64,000 nucleotides of DNA from DASQZT01 sp963728965 (GCA_963728965.1 CAVSMH010000006.1:992001-1056000), one strand, 5' to 3'. Positions 16,282 through 25,710 are shown, counted from the stretch's first letter. Notes: generated by a model not told the origin, from the letters alone. Made by a program: numbers and translations.

Positions 16282-16904
16282 ATGCACAGAGATCAACTTA
16301 AATCGAATGGAAAGTAGACAAGGAAGAGCTTAGAGCGGGCTACGTCAGCCGACCGGTCGTACAGAGGACAACCCAATGACCCAAAGTCGATAATATACTC
16401 TGCCTGTCATGAAGCAGGTCACGCATTTGCACGATCGAAGAACGGGGATGTGGTTCTGCTCATCGATGCCATCGAGGGTTTTGTGAGTTTTAGAACACCC
16501 GATTGGAAGTGCGGCTGCGGTGGGTATCTCCACCGACAAGATAGTGAAGGCGTTGCGTTCAATTTCAATCCAGACTGTAAGAATTGCGATCTATACGTCA
16601 TAAAATTGCTCGCTGCGAATTACGTAGGCGCGACCGCAACTGCCATTCTGATGCCCGAAGACCACGATCCCCAGGATGCAGAATGCGACTATGCTGCTGC
16701 AGCAGAATTCCAGCCGCCGTACGAAAATGCTCCGGAGAAGTGGAAAGCGCTGAAGCTAGCGGCTCTCAAGAAAGCTGAGGATCTTGTACGGATCTCCGCG
16801 GCGACAATTCTGAAGCTTAGAGACGCTATTGTGGCGGCGGGGGGCCGACTCGATGGACCTCGTGCTCATGAAATTGTCGATAGCCAAACGAAAACAGGCT
16901 CGTG
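16282..16904 (+). pseudogene. HEXXH metallopeptidase-like gene remnant (M41-like), both ends broken
   Basis: Read from ATG 16282 the frame meets a TAG at codon 12 (16315-16317). After that stop it is open to the ISL3 end at 16905. The frame contains SACHEAGHAFARS, the zinc-binding HEXXH, followed by a Cys-rich stretch (WKCGCGGYL, PDCKNCDLYV) and VIKLLAANYVGATATAI with a later ECDYAAA, an arrangement like small M41/FtsH-peptidase-type proteins in which a distal Asp is the third ligand. Between the TAG and the HEXXH there is no ATG, GTG or TTG; the GTG at 16450 lies downstream of the motif. So the gene is broken 5' by a nonsense or frameshift lesion and 3' by the insertion. Base composition is less GC-rich than the core genes. 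Confidence 0.55.
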
Positions 16905-18266
16905 TCCCAAAAGTGTAATTAGCGTTCGACCGGCAGTGGCAGCCGGGCACAGCAATGATAGATGGCGGCAATGAAGTTGCTCGCCGTACGGAAGCCGAAG
17001 GATCGGTGGCTGATGGACTTGATCTTGTTGTTCATTCCCTCGACGGCGCCGTTGGACAAGCGGATCGTCGTCCAGGGGAGAATCCCATCCAGGTGGGAGC
17101 GCAGCATCTTTGCGAATTTCTTGAATGGTTCCAGTTTCGAGCGCACGGCGGAGTTCATCCACTTGCGCAGATGCCGCTCGGCGCGCCAAGGCTGCTGGAA
17201 GGACCAGAACAGTTGGAATGCTTCCTTCAAGTACCAGGCACGCACCAGCGGCGTATTCCAGCGGACCAACGTCGAAAGCCGCTCCTTCTGATCCGGGTTC
17301 AGATTCCACGGATTCTTCAACAGCAGCCAGCGAGTTCCTTTGACGGTCACTCTCTCTTCGGATGTGACTTGGCGCCACAGTTGGCGGCGAACCGCGTCCA
17401 CGGCCTCGTTGAGATGCTTGACGATGTGAAACCGGTCAAACAAAATCCGGGCGTTCGGCGCGTGTTCCCGCACCAGGCTGGCGTATGGCGCCCACATGTC
17501 CATGCAAACCACCCGCAGCGTTCCACAGCGCCGCCGCCCCATCTCTTCGGTGAAAAACTTCCGCACTGCCTCTTCGGTGCGCTCTTCTCCGACCCACAGC
17601 AGGACCCGCCGTTCCAGATCGTAAACCACCGTCAGGTAGACCTGGCCTTTGCGTCGGCTCACCTCATCAATACCGATGACATGGACGGGAGGCCGCGCGC
17701 GATGGCGCAGACCATAGGCCACCGCCCGTTTCACAATCGTGGCCACGCTCTTCCAGTTCAGTCCGTATTGGCGCGCCGTTCCCTTCCAACTCAACTCCCG
17801 CGCCAGCACCGCCACCGCGGTGGCAAGCGTAGTGGTCACTCGAGCCCAAGGCTCGGCCCAAGGGAAGTCTTCCACCCGAACCCCGCATCGTGGACATTCC
17901 ACCCGCCGTGGACGGTAGCGCAGAAAGCCAGCTTTCGCATGGAGAGATCGCGCCACTCTCGTTCTTTGCGAATGTCGTGAACCTCCAGGCATCGCTGCCG
18001 GCAAACCCCGCAGCGCAACAAACGCTGCCCGAGCCGGTCGATCCACACCAGCATGCACTCGTCTGTCTCTTCCAACCTGGTCACGGTATGGGCTTTCAAA
18101 CGCAACTGTTTTCTGATAAAGGTCTCAATGAGCACCTCGGTTCGGTCCTTTCGTATTCCTTGGCCGGAAACACGAAATTGAACCGATGGCGGGGTGCCTT
18201 TCAAATCCCCGCCAGGCCATACCCCCAAGCGTTCACAGGGGTTGAACTCCCACTACACTTTTCGGA
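16905..18266 (-). mobile_element. ISL3-type insertion sequence, about 1.36 kb
   Basis: Inverted repeats TCCCAAAAGTGTA (16905-16917) and TACACTTTTCGGA (18254-18266) match at 12 of 13 positions. The transposase between them is frameshifted. The 8-base target duplications typical of the family are not seen at these tips. It truncates the HEXXH remnant on its left. Confidence 0.75.
16919..18135 (-). pseudogene. ISL3-family transposase, frameshifted after the zinc-finger start
   Basis: The N-terminal frame (from GTG 18135, preceded by AAAGGA) carries the first half of the zinc finger (RCGVCRQRCLEVHDIR, MRKLAF). A missing base in the short A/T run at 17924-17926 moves the rest to another frame, which continues LRYRPRRVECPRCGVRV and then the DDE domain: VIGIDEVSRRKGQVYLTVVYD, VVCMDMWAPYASLV, RFHIVKHLNEAVD, and SNGAVEGMNNKIKSISHRSFGF. 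Joined, the frames make one full-length protein of about 405 residues. I see no convincing slippery heptamer, so a mutation is likelier than programmed frameshifting. An ATG at 18228 is an alternative start. Confidence 0.85.
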
Positions 18267-18375
18267 GAGGAGCCCAAGAAAGAAACATGTTGCGTGGTCG
18301 CGCTCACACAGCCCGCGTGGTGGAAGAACAAACTGGTTAGAAAATAAAGATAGTGCCGCTGAAAGAGAAAGTGGC

Positions 18376-21011
18376 CTATCTATTCGCCGCCGCCGTGGAC
18401 CGCTCCGCTTCGCCGGACCAATTGAGAATCACGTTGAGCTGGTGCGATGCCGAGCCTTCATCGCGCCGGATCATGAGGAACCGCTTGGTGTCCGTCGAGG
18501 CCTGGTAGTTCGAGAAGCGGTAATCGTTCAAGAGGAAGGCGGTCCGATCAAACAGCCTGCGCGGCGCGCCGCAGGAACCGTCCGGATGGAAATCGACGGC
18601 GACCACCGACTAGCGCAACGTAAAACAACTCTTTGCCATCCGGCGACCATCGGGGCTGCGAACCGCCTTCCCGGGAGACCGGGATCCGGTTGGCCGCTCC
18701 GGGATAGGACTGTACGTAGACTTCTCTCCGGCCCGATTCATCGGACGCGTAGGCGATCCAGCCTTTGGCGCTTCCGGAGCCGAAAAACGTGCCGGGCCAG
18801 AAACGCGCCTCTCCTTCATTGGCTGGCGTGACGCGCAGCGGCGTGGTCTTCCCGTCGGGCGAGAGCATCAGCATATCGCGGCTGGTGATGGGGTTGACTT
18901 CGGTGTAGAGCACCGTTTTGTCCCGCCCCACCGACTGCGGAAACTGGCTGTAGGGGGCCTTCAGCAGCACTTGCGCGGGTTCCGATCCATCGGCGGGTTG
19001 GGCCCAGATGTCCCAGTCGCCGCCTCGATTGGAGGCGAAGATGATCCGCTTGCTGTCTGCGGACCACATAGGCAGCATGTTGCTGGAATTCCCCGAGGTC
19101 AGTGGGCTGCGGGTGCCGTGCTGCAAATCGTAGATCCAGATGGACAGGCCGCGGCGGAAGGCTGCCTTGGTCCCGTCGGGCGAGAGGCTCACCTCGCGAT
19201 ACAGATCCTGATCGGGGCTCAGCGCCTCGGCCCGTCCCTGGCGGTCCACCCACACCAGCGACATCCTGGCCGGGCTGCCGGGCGCATACACCGCAGTGCG
19301 CGTTTGGGATACCGCGAGCCAGCCCTGGGTTTCGGTTTCCACGTCGAAGTAGACGTTGGAGACGACCGTGGTATCGGCGCTGGTGGGTGCGGGATGAGCA
19401 GGGTCGAACGGCGCCGCCCTCATGCCGCCGCTATCATTGGCCGCAGGAGGCGTCCGCCGGAACCGCCAGCAGGGTCGAAAACTCCCCCCGCGAACGCAGC
19501 AGGATTCGGCAGGACCACCTCCCATTTGCGCGACGCGAGCGACAGGACCGCGGTGCCCTGCTTCTGTCCCCAAGTCGTGAACAAGACTTCGCGACCGCCG
19601 GGGAGGGCTTGCGGAAAAACATGCGCGTACCCGTTGGCAGCGCCGTCCGGGTTGGTCAGCGATTCGGGAGTTCCGCCGCCGGCGGGAACCCGCTGGAGTC
19701 CGGAACCGAGTGACGCCGCGTAAATAATGGTGTTGTCCTCGTTCCAGGTTCCACCCTGGGAATATGCAGCTTCGGCTACCCGCATCGGCGCGCCCCCGGC
19801 CACCTCCGCCTTCTGCAGGAATCCCCGCGCGAAGAACGCTATCCACTTCCCGTCGGGCGAAAAGAACGGTTGCCTGGCGCCGTTGGAACCGGGTACCGGG
19901 CGCGCGTCGAACGCATTGAGATCGCGCAGGTAGAGCTGCGTTTCGCTGGCGCCCTGCTGGATAGCGTAGGCGATGGTGCGGCCGTCCGCGTAATGGCGGG
20001 ACAGCTGATGATTTCCTGCCCTGGCGGAAGCGCGATGGTCAGGCGGGCCTGAGTTTTCTGGACGTCCGCGAGCTGCGTTGCGCGATACGCCGCAATCCCC
20101 AACCCCAGAGCCACCGCAGCCAGCACGGACGCTACGATCCAGGGCAGGCGACGCGGGCGCGGGGCCACCGCGGCCGGAGCTGTTCGTTCGGCGGGCCCGT
20201 TTGCGATCCACTCCAGCTCACTCTTCAGATCGCGCGCCGACTGCCAGCGATTGTCGGGGTCCTTCTCCAGACACTTGCGTAGCGCGCGGTCCAGGGCTGG
20301 AGGCGCAACATCGGCGATCGACGGCGCCGGGCGTTCCATGATCGCCGCGATCACGCTGGCCGGCGACGAGCCCTCGAAGGCGCGCTTGCCCGTGAGCAGT
20401 TCATACAGCACCAGGCCGAAGGAGAAGATGTCGCTGCGGGCGTCGACTTCCCGGCCGGTCCCCTGCGCCTGCAACTGCTCCGGCGACATGTAGTAGAGCG
20501 TACCCACGATCTCGTTCCTGCCGGTGAGCGCCATGGCCAGAGTGGCGTCGTCGGGCGTGGGCGCCGGCTTGGTTTCCGTGGTTCCCAGTTTTGCCAGGCC
20601 GAAATCCAGCAGCTTGATGCCGGTCTTGGTGACGAGAATGTTCGCGGGCTTGAGATCGCGGTGGGTGATGCCTTTACGGTGTGCGGCGTCCAGCGCATCG
20701 CAGATCTGCGCGCCGTACTTCAGCGCCTGATCGACGGGCATCGGGCCGTGGAGAGGCATGCCCTCGATGTATTCCATCACCAGGTAATTCGGCCCGACAT
20801 CGTGCAGAGTGCAGATGTTGGAGTGATTCAGCGACGCGACGGCGCGGGCTTCGCGTTCGAAACGTTCGCTGAAGGCCGCCTTGGAGACCTTCACGGCGAC
20901 CATCCGGCCGAGGCGCGTATCGCGGGCCTTGTACACTTCGCCCATACCCCCGGCTCCAAGCGGGGAAAGGATTTCGTACGGCCCGAGTCTTTCGCCGGCA
21001 GAGAGAGGCAT
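18376..21011 (-). pseudogene. PD40/WD40-repeat serine/threonine protein kinase, at least three frameshifts
   Basis: Starts with an intact Hanks-type kinase (from MPLSAGERLGPYEIL): GAGGMGEVYKA, VAVKV, HRDLKPANILV, DFGLAKL, APE-like MSPEQL, then a single membrane span (LPWIVASVLAAVALGLGIAAY) near residue 300. The extracytoplasmic part is a TolB/PD40 propeller (FFSPDGKWIAFF, SLSPDGTKAAFR, PMWSADSKRIIFASN, PRWSPDGKELFYV). The propeller is split over four frames, with switches near 19990, 19445 and 18612. Joined they give about 875 residues, normal for this acidobacterial kinase type. The kinase domain alone could still be made, followed by a nonsense tail ending at 19839. Confidence 0.85.
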
Positions 21012-21149
21012 GTTCGAGAGTCATCCAAGTGTACCTGAGCAAAGCCGGAGATGAACCCGAAGTGGCCTCCATCTGGCCTCCTCTCGGTTTGGGCCATCGA
21101 CAGCGTATGAGCCGCCGGTGGTTTCTGTGATAGGCTCACGACTACTTAA

Positions 21150-21295
21150 ATGCGCATCCTGACCTTGCTCCTGCTGCTTGCCTCGGCAGTCATCGCGGCC
21201 GACGATCCCGCCGGCGCGCAACTTTACAGGAAACACTGTGCCGCCTGCCATGACGCGGGTGCGAGCGCGGGCGCTCGCGTGCCAACCCTCGCGGC
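21150..21295 (+). pseudogene. Truncated exported cytochrome c-type gene
   Basis: Signal peptide (MRILTLLLLLASAVIAAD) and a class I heme motif CAACH near residue 31, preceded by GAQLYRKH, as at the N terminus of many single-heme cytochromes or of quinoprotein dehydrogenases with a fused cytochrome. Homology-like sequence ends at PTLAAL around 21295; what follows is antisense to a helicase gene. The rest of the gene is missing from the window. It lies divergent from the kinase pseudogene. Confidence 0.7.
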
Positions 21296-22114
21296 CTTGC
21301 TGCGAAGAAGCCGTGCAACGACGCGATGGCGGGCGGTTCCTTCCAACTTATGTGCCTCGTCTACTATCAGGAGGTCAAACCGAACGCCGTGGTTTAGCAA
21401 GCAGCGTGCCTGGATGTTGTCAAGTTCGTCGTCGATGTTGTAGTATGCGTCGTCTTTCCAGCATCTCGTTTCAGGGTCAAGCCACGACAGGATGCGCCGT
21501 GTCTGCGCATCCGGCAGCGCCCTACGGCGAATGCTACGAAGATCGCAATCGAACATGTCTTTGATCAGAGCGTTCCGTTCATCGGGTCGAAGGCAAATTC
21601 CGATAAACCGCTCGGATCTGCAAAGTGCATCCAGCAGGTAGCCGCCATCGTGCGTATCCGAGGCGTATTTCTTCAACGTTTCGTACGATGCGAACGCCAC
21701 CTGCGGGAGATTGCGCTCCTGCGCGTCATAGTCGAGATCATCGACGGACCAGTATTGGATCGCGGACCAGCCGTCATCACCCCAACGGTCTTTCCAGCGG
21801 CTGCTGACGCACTTACCCACTTCTTTCCATCGCCGCTTCCATATCTGGGCCATGTGTCCGCTGTGGGTCAGTATTAATATGTGGCCTTTGGGCTTCGCGG
21901 CCAAGCGCGCGAAGGCGACCGCGAGGGCCACGTACGTCTTGCCTTTTCCAACCTCATCGGCCAGCAGGCAGCCTGGTTCATTCTGCTGATATAGCCTGCT
22001 CCACAACCCGCGCGCACGATCATTCTGCGCCAGCAACTCCGGCCTGTATCGAGCGCCGAGATACCGGCCCGCCATCGATAGGTCGATGTCTCTCCCCGGT
22101 CCGAAGCGAATCAT
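21296..22114 (-). pseudogene. SNF2-type DEAH helicase, C-terminally truncated
   Basis: About 270 real residues remain of a superfamily 2 translocase that is normally over 800 residues. Walker A is LLADEVGKGKTYVALAV, motif Ia is ILILTHSGHMAQIW, and motif II is VDEAHKLEG. A long insert lies between Ia and II. Just after motif II the gene runs into the antisense of the cytochrome c gene, so motifs III-VI are absent and it cannot be a working helicase. The ATG overlaps the upstream gene's stop as ATGA, so it was the last known gene of a PLD-unknown-helicase operon. Confidence 0.75.
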
Positions 22115-22974
22115 ACAGGCTCCGCCAACGCCTTCACCACAACACGCATCTGTGAACGGGATGCACCGGACAGATTCGATATTCCAAGATTTCGTCGCAA
22201 ATGACGCGCCCGAGTTCTCCAGAACGCCCGTTCGGTTTTGCTAGGCACCAGCGCCGCGATGTTTGCCGCGGCGTGCCAGAGTTCAACGCGAACCCACATT
22301 CTCCAAATCTGCTCATGCTCGTTTGAGGCCACCGCAGGATTGTGTGAATCGTAGATTTGGGAGAAGAGCTTCAGCAACCAGGCCCGCTGAACCGAATTCA
22401 AGTCTTGATCGATGACTGAGTTTTCTAGGTACCTCATCCTTGCGGCAAGATCACGCACCCGCTCAGACCACTGGAACTCAACGTTCTGCTGTCGATCCCC
22501 CTTCCCGTGCTTTGCGATACTGCCGTTACCGACCAGAGGCTCATCCGCCCAGAGGGCACCGAGCATCTTCAACCATTCTTCTGGAGTGGGTTCCTCCCGG
22601 TAGCCTTGACATGCAGGCAGCAACTCCACCGGTACCTCAATGGGGCAACGTCCCGTCGAAACGCCGCCGCCGCGCCTGTGAGTTTCGAGCCATCCAACGC
22701 CGTCGGAGATTTCGAAGTTGTCGCAGACCCCGTTTTCCAGCAAGACTGGGTGACCGCCATACCGAACAATAGTCCGGCGTGCGTCATGAACATTCTTCCA
22801 GTCCACCCGCAGTTCACGTCGAAGTGGATCGTATCTAGCCCAACGAAGAGGCATCCAAGCCTCAACACAGCTTATTTGTGGCGGCACGAATTCGGCTTCG
22901 CCAATTGACCGAGGCTTGGAACCGAGGCCGTGAAAGATGCGTTTCGCATCCTGCCACCTTTCGTCACAATCCAC
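22111..22974 (-). CDS. Unknown protein between PLD-family and SNF2-helicase genes
   Basis: 287 residues from a GTG at 22974, with no family I recognise. It is rich in Trp and Arg, with no signal peptide or membrane span; a Trp-rich stretch EEWLKMLGALWADEP lies mid-protein and a helical, basic part near the C terminus. It overlaps the PLD gene by 103 bases in a different frame. The overlapped residues (CDERWQDAKRIFHGLG) look more protein-like than the PLD frame there, so the two may once have been one protein of about 585 residues separated by a frameshift near 22976. If it is a separate gene, ATG 22854, preceded by GAGG, is an alternative start. It is coupled to the helicase by ATGA. Confidence 0.55.
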   Translation of the reverse strand: MDCDERWQDAKRIFHGLGSKPRSIGEAEFVPPQISCVEAWMPLRWARYDPLRRELRVDWKNVHDARRTIVRYGGHPVLLENGVCDNFEISDGVGWLETHRRGGGVSTGRCPIEVPVELLPACQGYREEPTPEEWLKMLGALWADEPLVGNGSIAKHGKGDRQQNVEFQWSERVRDLAARMRYLENSVIDQDLNSVQRAWLLKLFSQIYDSHNPAVASNEHEQIWRMWVRVELWHAAANIAALVPSKTERAFWRTRARHLRRNLGISNLSGASRSQMRVVVKALAEPV

Positions 22975-23873
22975 GCGGATTCGATGTTGCCGTAGGATGG
23001 CCGCGCCACCAATGCGGCGTGCGTCATATTCGGCGATCCGACGAGGAGTTTAGCCCGTCGAATTCGCTTAGGTATGTAAACAAGGCAGACGATCTTGCCG
23101 TGCAGGGCGCCGGGAGCAGCCGCGACCGGGTGAAGTACGATCGGATTTGAGATTTGCTGCTCCAGACTGTCGAACAGCTCACGACAGCCCTGAACGCGTA
23201 GCCGTTCGGCTTCAAGTTGAGGTAGGTAGATGTGAAAATCTGCGTGCGGGTACCGTTGGGCCAGAACGTGGAGCCATCGATCATCGAGCGGCGCCTCGTT
23301 CGAGTCCTCCCTCTCAAAGAAGGGCGCAACGAGATGCACTTCTTCTACTTGCTTCGGCGCAGCCGAGATGAAGCGAGTGCCAATCGGTGCGTGCAGATTC
23401 GTGAGATACTGCCCCGGCAGTTCTGCGGGTCCTTGCTTAGTCGTTTCTTCGAGAATGCGTCTGGCGGCGGCGACGCCAGGGAATGTTCCAATAAGTTCCC
23501 TGAGTTCCTGTGGAAGCGCCAGCCTTCGCGGTCGATGCAGCATTGCAATCTCCCGATTGCGGCGCCATCCGGCCGGTGTGAGGTTTAGAGAACCGTCCGA
23601 CCAAACCACCTCATCCCGAAATAACGCAATAAGGATCTTCGGATGGAACAGCCTGGAACTCTTGGGCCACAGCGTGACATTGAAGCCAGTTTGGTAAACC
23701 GTGCGATGCCATGAGAGAGGCGGGAATGCAACTGCTTGACGCGCTCCAACGCCTTGAAGCTCTTGACCGTCGCTTTCAAGCTCGATCAGGAATCGCCTCG
23801 TCGCACATGAACGGAAATTCGCGGGAAGCAAGCGCTCACGCGGGGAAGGAATTCCAATGAGCGGCGGTGACAT
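22872..23873 (-). CDS. Phospholipase D-family (HKD) protein, probable nuclease component
   Basis: 333 residues. Two PLD half-sites are visible: His 77-x-Lys 79 with GSLNLT at 94-99, and His 258-x-Lys 260 with GSPNMT at 279-284. The Asp of the classical HKD motif is not obvious, as in many PLD-type nucleases and DISARM/Dpd-like proteins. Paired with an SNF2 helicase it suggests DNA or RNA processing rather than lipid hydrolysis; that is inference. Start set at ATG 23873; a longer frame continues to 24065 but runs antisense to the small HTH gene. After about residue 300 the sequence may be out of frame (see the next gene in the operon). Confidence 0.7.
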   Translation of the reverse strand: MSPPLIGIPSPRERLLPANFRSCATRRFLIELESDGQELQGVGARQAVAFPPLSWHRTVYQTGFNVTLWPKSSRLFHPKILIALFRDEVVWSDGSLNLTPAGWRRNREIAMLHRPRRLALPQELRELIGTFPGVAAARRILEETTKQGPAELPGQYLTNLHAPIGTRFISAAPKQVEEVHLVAPFFEREDSNEAPLDDRWLHVLAQRYPHADFHIYLPQLEAERLRVQGCRELFDSLEQQISNPIVLHPVAAAPGALHGKIVCLVYIPKRIRRAKLLVGSPNMTHAALVARPSYGNIESAWIVTKGGRMRNASFTASVPSLGQLAKPNSCRHK

Positions 23874-24078
23874 TCTCACGAAACGCGACGTCGCCGAGTT
23901 CCTCCAGGTCAGCGAACGCACTGTGGAGCGCTGGATGGCCGAGCACGGCGGAAACCGGTGCAGCGCTAAAGGCGGCGTGCGCTGGAATCGTTGCGGACTC
24001 ATTCCCCAAACCAACCTCGGTCGGCCCTTGCTCTTGGTCCCTCGTGGTTCACATCTTTTTTGCACGATTCAGGTTTGA
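23857..24078 (+). CDS. Small excisionase-like HTH protein, probably degenerate
   Basis: 73 residues. The first half is a good MerR/excisionase-type helix-turn-helix (DILTKRDVAEFLQVSERTVERWMAEHGG). The second half lacks the usual wing (KxGGxWRFxxxDL) and ends in an unrelated hydrophobic tail, so the frame may be damaged. It starts divergently from the PLD gene, overlapping it by 17 bases, so it could control that operon or be the original excisionase. Confidence 0.5.
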   Translation: MSGGDILTKRDVAEFLQVSERTVERWMAEHGGNRCSAKGGVRWNRCGLIPQTNLGRPLLLVPRGSHLFCTIQV

Positions 24079-24125
24079 TGCAAAACTACGGTGTCGATCA
24101 CAGACGACAAAGGAGCGATACCCAG

Positions 24126-24347
24126 GTGTCAGCACTCACCTCCCCCGAATGCCCCACACGGCTGTTTACCATCCAGGAAGCCGCCGAAGCACTCAGAATT
24201 CCTATCAGCTGGTTGTATGAGCGAACCAGGCGGAATGCAATCCCGTGCCGAAGAATCGGTAAATACGTTCGATTCACACAACAAGATTTAAACGAGATCA
24301 TCACATCAAGTGAACAGCCAAGGAAGGTGGCCAGCAGCCGCGCCTAA
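24126..24347 (+). CDS. Excisionase-family DNA-binding protein
   Basis: 73 residues from GTG 24126, preceded by AAAGGAG at 24109-24115. The HTH is TIQEAAEALRIPISWLYERTRR, followed by the wing IPCRRIGKYVRFTQQDL, the standard excisionase layout. It ends 10 bases before the integrase start, so the pair form an int-xis module. The family bends DNA at attachment sites and favours excision, or acts as a repressor. Confidence 0.8.
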   Translation: MSALTSPECPTRLFTIQEAAEALRIPISWLYERTRRNAIPCRRIGKYVRFTQQDLNEIITSSEQPRKVASSRA

Positions 24348-24357
24348 GGACGTTCCC

Positions 24358-25557
24358 ATGGCCAGACAACGCGGCGCCATCATCCGGCGCGGCAAGATCT
24401 ACTACATCAAGTACCGCACACCGGCCGGCAAGCAGAAGTGGGAAATCGGATTCCCGAACCGTTCACAAGCGCAACAACGATTGAATCAGTTGCTCGGCGA
24501 GATCACCCACGGATCGTACGTCGAGCCCAAATCGACGAAGTTCGAAAAGTTTGCCGAGGAGTGGCTTGAAAGCAGGGTAGCGGTCCGCGGCTCCACCCTC
24601 TCGTCCTACGGTTCTATCGTTCGCCGTCGTCTCATTCCCCATTTCGGAAAGATGAACCTGTCCGAAATTGGTTACGACCAGGTTCAGAACTTCGTGAATG
24701 ACCTTGCCAAAGAAGTATCCGTTAAGACTGTTCACAACGTGATCGTCTGTCTGCGCGTGATGCTCGTTGGCAAGAAGGGTGCGAGCGCGATCAAGCGTGG
24801 CTTTCTTCGGCACGATCCGACTCGGGGCGTTGAATTGCCGGCGCGTGACCAAAGGCAGGTCGCTCCTCCAACTCGGGAGGAGGAATGGAAACTCATCGAC
24901 GCTGCCGAGGAACTTGGCGGTCCGGGCCGCGGCATTGTTTTCGTGGACGCGTTTACGGGTCTCCGCCGGAATGAGATCCTCGCCTTTCGGTACTCGGACG
25001 TAGATTGGACGAACAAGGAACTGGTAATCAGCAAGGCAGTCTCGAAAACTAAGGCGTCTGATGGTGCCAGGAAATGGGAATGGCAGATCGGTCAACCGAA
25101 ATCGCGCAAGTCGAACCGGCGGGTCGCGGCTCCCGAAGCAGTTCTGGAACTCCTGCGACGCCTTCGCGTTGACGCTAAGGATCCCTCAGGGCTTGTCTTC
25201 GTCGGACCTGACGGCAAGCGAATGGACCCCGACTACTTCGACGAATTCGTCTTCGGCCGAATCTCGACTAACGCCGGACTCTCGCGCGTCCGATTTCACG
25301 ATCTGCGGCACTTCTTCGCCTCGATGCTGATTGCCCAGGGCGAGAGTGCCAAGTACGTCTGCGATCAGATGGGGCACTCGAGCATCCAGGTCACCTTCGA
25401 CACGTATGGCCACCTCTTCCCAAACTCGCGCGAAGCAGCAGCAAAGAAGCTGCAACACGCGATGTTCACAGGAAGGAAAAATGGGTTTGGTAGCAATTTG
25501 GTAGCAAAACCCGGAAAACGTGGCAAACGGAAGCCCAAACCGGAAGGCGAAGAATAA
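24358..25557 (+). CDS. Tyrosine-recombinase integrase
   Basis: 399 residues. The N-terminal arm-binding part (RGKIYYIKYRTPAGKQKWEIG), a SAM-like core-binding domain (residues about 60-160) and the catalytic domain are all present. Active-site residues: Arg 203 in TGLRRNE, His 314 and Arg 317 in FHDLRHF, His 340 in MGHSS and Tyr 350 in TFDTYGHLF. Start set at ATG 24358, preceded by AAGGA. It ends 42 bases before the 3' end of the tRNA-fMet gene, a typical attachment site, which marks it as the integrase of the element lying to its left. It appears functional. Confidence 0.92.
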   Translation: MARQRGAIIRRGKIYYIKYRTPAGKQKWEIGFPNRSQAQQRLNQLLGEITHGSYVEPKSTKFEKFAEEWLESRVAVRGSTLSSYGSIVRRRLIPHFGKMNLSEIGYDQVQNFVNDLAKEVSVKTVHNVIVCLRVMLVGKKGASAIKRGFLRHDPTRGVELPARDQRQVAPPTREEEWKLIDAAEELGGPGRGIVFVDAFTGLRRNEILAFRYSDVDWTNKELVISKAVSKTKASDGARKWEWQIGQPKSRKSNRRVAAPEAVLELLRRLRVDAKDPSGLVFVGPDGKRMDPDYFDEFVFGRISTNAGLSRVRFHDLRHFFASMLIAQGESAKYVCDQMGHSSIQVTFDTYGHLFPNSREAAAKKLQHAMFTGRKNGFGSNLVAKPGKRGKRKPKPEGEE

Positions 25558-25599
25558 CCCTACAACTTTGATTTGGAAGGGGATCGAAGGCGAAAGCTT

Positions 25600-25676
<77 letters not shown>

Positions 25677-25681
25677 CCTCT

Positions 25682-25710
25682 ATCCTACCGAAAGGGTGCC
25701 CAAGGGTCAA
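25682..25710 (-). promoter_or_regulatory. Promoter of the tRNA-fMet gene
   Basis: On the minus strand TTGACC (25710-25705) and TAGGAT (25687-25682) are 17 bases apart. Transcription would begin at or within a base or two of the mature tRNA 5' end. Confidence 0.65.

Noticed and set aside
17900..17950. Programmed -1 frameshift in the ISL3 transposase
   Set aside because: The CGA-AAG context is not a full slippery heptamer, no stimulatory stem is evident, and ISL3 transposases are normally a single frame.
21200..21420. Attachment-site repeat of the tRNA-fMet 3' end near the left junction
   Set aside because: I compared the tRNA 3' sequence with this stretch and saw no copy, so no second att site is claimed.
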